A stretch of DNA of 23,535 nt, from positions 1 through 23,535 of the forward strand of contig DASWMP010000212.1 in assembly GCA_036399695.1 (NCBI GenBank), given 5' to 3'. The notes beneath the pieces were generated by a model. It ran no database searches. It had not been told where the DNA came from and saw only the letters and a program-made list of their open reading frames with translations. The DNA comes from DASVEE01 sp036399695. Its GTDB lineage: Bacteria > Acidobacteriota > Thermoanaerobaculia > Gp7-AA8. The position numbers and the translations under genes are program-made. Shown here in pieces: positions 20,279 through 23,535 of this stretch. Within the stretch, counting starts at the first letter, position 1; each line of letters starts with the position of its first letter.

Positions 20279-23200
20279 CTATCTCTTCACCACCACCACG
20301 ACCGCGATGCCGAGGGCGAGCAGCGCCAGCGCCCAGGGGGAGAGCGTCGGGATGTCGGCGGCGGAGGCGCCGGCGACGGTGATGGTGGCGGTGCTGGTGT
20401 TGTTCGCCAGGTTCGGGTCCGTCTGCGTTGCCGCGACCGTGGCCGTGTTGACCAGCGGACCGCCGGACTGCGGAAGCGTGATCGTGATCGAGAGGTTGGC
20501 GGTCGCGCCGGAGGTCAGCGTGCCGACGGCGCACGTCACCGTCGTGGTGCCGGTGCAGGACGGTGACGCCGAGACGAGCGTCGAGCCCGGCGGCAGGACG
20601 TCGGTGACGGTGACGTCGTCCGCGACCGCGGGGCCGTTGTTCGTGACCGCGAGCGTGTAGGTAATGTTCGAGCCGCCGATGAACGTACCGGAGGGTGCCG
20701 TCTTGACGATGGCAACGTCGGCGCCGCTCACAGCGGTGGCGGTGGTCGAGCTGCTGTTTGCGGGCGTCGGGTCGGCCGTGGAACTGCTGCCGGTGGCGGT
20801 GTTGGAGATCGGGCCGGCGGCGTCGGGATTCACGTGGAGCGTCAGCTCGAAAGTGGCGGAGGCGCCGGCGACGAGGGTGGCGATCGTGCAGTTGATCGTA
20901 TTGTCGCAGGCGAACGTCGGGCCGGTGAGCTGGGAGAGCGAGACGAAGGTCGTGCCGGCGGGGATCGGATCGCTGAGGACGACGTTCGTGGCATCGGACG
21001 GGCCGTTGTTCGCGATGCTGAGCGTGTAGGTGATGTCGGTGCCGGCATTGGCGGAGGCCGGGCCGCTCTTCGTCACGACGAGATCGGCGGTGGCGCCGAC
21101 CGCCGTCGTCACGGTGGCGGTGTTGTTCGCCGGAGCCGCATCCGGCGTCGTGCTGGAGATCGTGGCGGTGTTGACCACCGGGGCGGTGACGCTGGGCGGG
21201 ATGCTGACGACCAGCTCGAACGTGGCCGTCGCCGCCGGGGCGAGCGTGGCGATAGTGCAGACGACCGTGTTGTCGCAGGCGAAGACCGGCCCGGTGAGCT
21301 GGTTGAACGAGACGAAGGTCGTGCCGGCCGGTACGGCGTCGGTGAGCGTGACGGTGGCGGCCGTCGACGGGCCGCTGTTCGAGACGCCGATCGTGTAGGT
21401 GACGTTGGAGCCGGCAGTCGCGGACGCGGGGCCGCTCTTCGTCACCGCCAGGTCGGCGCTCGCGCCGATGGCCGTCGTGACGGTGTCGGTGTTGTTCGCC
21501 GGGACCGGATCGGTGGTCGCGCTGGTGATGGTGGCGGTGTTGACCACCGGGCCGGTGGCAGTGGGCGGCACGCTGACGACGAGCTCGAACGTCGCCGGCG
21601 TCGCCGGAGCGAGCGTGGCGATGGTGCAGACGACGGTCGTATCGCAGGTGAAGGCGGGGCCGGTGAGCTGATTGAACGAGACGAAGGTCGTGCCGGCCGG
21701 CACCGCGTCGGTGAGGGTGACGGTGGCGGCCGTCGACGGGCCGCTGTTCGTGACGCCGATCGTGTAGGTCACGTTCGTGCCGGCAGTCGCGGAGAGCGGG
21801 CCGTCCTTCGTCACCGCGAGATCGGCAGAGGACGTGACGGCGGTCGTCTCGGTGTCGCTGTTGTTGGCGGGCGTGTCGTCGGGGGTGGTGCTCGTCGCCG
21901 TGGCGGTGTTGACGACGTTCCCGGTCGAGCCGGGGCTGACGGCCAGGACGAGGTCGAACGTCGCGGTGTCGGCGGCGTCGAGCGAGGCGATGGTGCAGTT
22001 CACGCTGCTGTTGCAGGTGAACGTGGGCCCGCTCGTCTGCGTGATGGAGACGAACGTCGTGCCGGCGGGGATCGGATCGCTCAGCGCGACGCCGGTGGCG
22101 GGCGACGGGCCGTTGTTCGTGACGCCGAGCGTGTAGGTGACGTTCGTGCCGGCGACGGCGGTGGTGGGGCCGCTCTTCGTCACGGCGAGATCGGCATCGG
22201 CGCTGGCGAGCGTCTCGACGCTGTCGCTGTTGTCGGACAGATCGCTGTCGAAGCTTTCGGTCGCCACGGTGACGCTGTTCGTGAGCGTGCCGGTCTGGTC
22301 GACGTGGACGACGAGGCTGAACACCGCCGTCTGGCCATTGGGCAGGAGGGCGATCGTGCAGGCCACCGGCGGCGCGGTGCAGGAGGCAGTCGGCCCGCTG
22401 GTGCGGGTGATGGAGACGAAGGTGGTGCCGGCCGGGATCGTGTCGATGAGCTGGACGTCCGTGGCGGCATCGGGCCCGCTGTTCGTGACCGTCAGCGTGT
22501 AGTTGACGTTCTCACCCACGAACGCGGTCGCCGGCCCGCTCTTGTCGATCGAGACGTCGGCGGAGGAGACGGTGATCGTCGCGGTGGAGGAGTCGTTCTC
22601 GTCGTTCGGGTCGTTCGTGGCGTCGACCGTGACGGTGTTGGTGTAGGTGGTGCCGGAAGGCGTGCCGGCCGGGATCGCCGCCGTGAGCGTGAAGGTGGCG
22701 ATGGCGCCGGTGGCGAGCGAGGCGGTGGTGCAGGTGATGGTGCCGCCCGCGCCCACGGCTGGCGTCGTACAGCTCAGCACCGGGCCGCTGGTCTGGTTCA
22801 GTGAGACGAACGTGAGATCGCCCGGCAGGATGTCGGTCATCGTTACGTTCTCGGCCGCGTCCGGGCCGGCATTGCCGATGGTCAACTGGAACGAGACCTC
22901 GGTGCCGGGACCGGCCGCGGTCGCGGTGGCCTGTTTGTCGACGAAGACGTCCCCTTCTGCCGCCGCGGGCGTCGAGGTCACGGCCGGCGCGACGTTGTTC
23001 TCGTCGTTTGGATCGAGGCTCTGGCTCGACACCTGGGCGATGTTGGTGAAGAAGGTACTCGGCGCCGTCGTCGGCGGGATGTTGAAGACGAAGGTGAAGG
23101 TGGCGACGCTACCCGAGGGCAGAACCGCGATCGTGCAGTTGATCGTGCCCCCGTCGCCGAACGCCGGAAGGGTGCAGTTGAAGGCCGGACCGCTGTTCTG

Positions 23201-23428
23201 TGCAGCCGACACGAACGTCATGCCCGCCGGGATGAAATCGTCGAGGGTGACGGTAGCGGCGTCGTCGGGGCCGAGGTTCTGGACCGTGACTTCGTACGAG
23301 ACGTCGGCACCGGCCCCCGCCTGCGAAGGACCACTTTTCGTCACCTGAAGATCGGCTTCCTGGCCGAAGAGGACGGGAGCAACGAGCGTGGCGGCAAGAA
23401 AAGCAACGGCAAGGCGGCTGAGCAGCAT
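20279..23428 (-). CDS. DUF11-repeat surface protein with IPTL-type C-terminal sorting tail
   Basis: ATG at 23428 opens a 1049-residue product. It has a signal peptide (1-23, ending VLFGQ) and about eight tandem DUF11 modules of roughly 123 residues. Each opens with ADLxVTKSGP and has an NVTYTLxVTNxGP strand and a DxIPAGTTFVS strand. Most also carry a Cys pair in FxCxxxxxCTIATL. Such modules form stalk-like extracellular proteins. The C-terminus (about 1025-1049) is IPTLSPWALALLALGIA, then VVVVVKR: a short motif, one hydrophobic helix and a basic end. This matches IPTL-CTERM-type sorting tails, recognised by exosortase-like enzymes. No such enzyme lies in this window. The fifth and sixth modules are nearly the same, suggesting recent duplication. 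Role inferred: surface display or biofilm matrix. An upstream promoter is not clear. Confidence 0.9.
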   Translation of the reverse strand: MLLSRLAVAFLAATLVAPVLFGQEADLQVTKSGPSQAGAGADVSYEVTVQNLGPDDAATVTLDDFIPAGMTFVSAAQNSGPAFNCTLPAFGDGGTINCTIAVLPSGSVATFTFVFNIPPTTAPSTFFTNIAQVSSQSLDPNDENNVAPAVTSTPAAAEGDVFVDKQATATAAGPGTEVSFQLTIGNAGPDAAENVTMTDILPGDLTFVSLNQTSGPVLSCTTPAVGAGGTITCTTASLATGAIATFTLTAAIPAGTPSGTTYTNTVTVDATNDPNDENDSSTATITVSSADVSIDKSGPATAFVGENVNYTLTVTNSGPDAATDVQLIDTIPAGTTFVSITRTSGPTASCTAPPVACTIALLPNGQTAVFSLVVHVDQTGTLTNSVTVATESFDSDLSDNSDSVETLASADADLAVTKSGPTTAVAGTNVTYTLGVTNNGPSPATGVALSDPIPAGTTFVSITQTSGPTFTCNSSVNCTIASLDAADTATFDLVLAVSPGSTGNVVNTATATSTTPDDTPANNSDTETTAVTSSADLAVTKDGPLSATAGTNVTYTIGVTNSGPSTAATVTLTDAVPAGTTFVSFNQLTGPAFTCDTTVVCTIATLAPATPATFELVVSVPPTATGPVVNTATITSATTDPVPANNTDTVTTAIGASADLAVTKSGPASATAGSNVTYTIGVSNSGPSTAATVTLTDAVPAGTTFVSFNQLTGPVFACDNTVVCTIATLAPAATATFELVVSIPPSVTAPVVNTATISSTTPDAAPANNTATVTTAVGATADLVVTKSGPASANAGTDITYTLSIANNGPSDATNVVLSDPIPAGTTFVSLSQLTGPTFACDNTINCTIATLVAGASATFELTLHVNPDAAGPISNTATGSSSTADPTPANSSSTTATAVSGADVAIVKTAPSGTFIGGSNITYTLAVTNNGPAVADDVTVTDVLPPGSTLVSASPSCTGTTTVTCAVGTLTSGATANLSITITLPQSGGPLVNTATVAATQTDPNLANNTSTATITVAGASAADIPTLSPWALALLALGIAVVVVVKR
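21090..21828 (-). repeat. Tandem duplicate of one DUF11 module (about 369 bp each)
   Basis: Segments of about 21459-21828 and 21090-21458 are offset by 369 bp and share long identical runs, for example around CCGTCGACGGGCCGCTGTTCG at 21361 and 21730. They are more alike to each other than to other modules of the protein. They encode modules 5 and 6 (both with VTLTDAVPAGTTFVSFNQL). Confidence 0.75.
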
Positions 23429-23535
23429 CGTTAGCTTCTATGCGCAATGGGAGGTTTTTGGCAACTGGTTTCGTGGGGAGACGTGGTCGGTGGTCGGCGG
23501 CGGCCTACGCGCAGGCGTTGGAGCGCCGGCATCTT
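23429..23535. other. Region upstream of the DUF11 gene, nothing recognised
   Basis: These last 107 bases precede the DUF11 start on the minus strand. TTGCCA followed 16 bases later by CATAGA could be a weak promoter, but it would place the transcript start at the start codon itself. I see no gene. Confidence 0.4.

Noticed and set aside
20061..20534. N-terminal extension of the TonB-receptor frame
   Set aside because: It crosses the hairpin and the end of the DUF11 gene. The ATG at 20060 has a ribosome-binding site and signal peptide.
20834..22804. Plus-strand Gly/Arg/Asp-rich open frame resembling a repeat protein
   Set aside because: Its periodicity is copied from the DUF11 modules on the minus strand.

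Overview
The window looks like a chromosomal piece from a G+C-rich Gram-negative environmental bacterium. Supporting signs are a TonB-dependent outer-membrane receptor, a lipoprotein signal, periplasmic copper and heme proteins, a DUF11 surface protein with an IPTL-type C-terminal sorting tail, and many intergenic palindromes. An Acidobacteriota-like source (Thermoanaerobaculia type) is my best guess from this gene content and repeat style. That is inference and was not tested by any search.

Left part (1-9382). A partial response regulator leaves the left edge on the minus strand. Divergent from it is a four-gene plus-strand operon with overlapping genes: a 1607-residue multicopper oxidase (732-5555), a YVTN-type beta-propeller protein, a SCO1/SenC copper-chaperone-like protein, and a fusion of a mono-heme cytochrome c domain to a periplasmic ligand-binding fold. 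Read together, this is an exported copper-oxidase and electron-transfer module. Its substrate (Mn(II), another metal or an organic compound) cannot be read from the sequence. All four copper motifs of a working multicopper oxidase are present, but in the order 3-4-1-2.

Middle (9383-12858). This stretch is rich in nested palindromic repeats. It holds a small secreted putative-Ig protein (minus), an S41-like secreted peptidase (plus), a 12-copy 21-bp tandem repeat, a 46-bp inverted repeat, and one plausible hypothetical gene.

Right-centre (12859-20060, minus). Five genes overlap stop-to-start: a TonB-dependent receptor, an SsuA/NMT1-like lipoprotein, an SsuB/TauB-like ATPase, an SsuC/TauC-like permease, and a stand-alone A-T-TE NRPS-like synthetase. 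The adenylation domain lacks the Asp that binds the amino group of alpha-amino acids. The operon therefore appears to couple outer- and inner-membrane import of a small molecule to activation of a non-amino carboxylic acid. This is the best candidate here for an undescribed system.

Right end (20279-23428, minus). One large DUF11-repeat surface protein with a C-terminal IPTL sorting signal.

A theme across the window is repeat DNA that has entered reading frames and is translated. A 40-bp perfect inverted repeat forms the leader of the ABC lipoprotein. A GAAATCGG-type repeat lies inside both the ABC ATPase and the cytochrome fusion. A TTGTCCG-type repeat lies at the start of the cytochrome fusion and also in a hairpin before the TonB gene.
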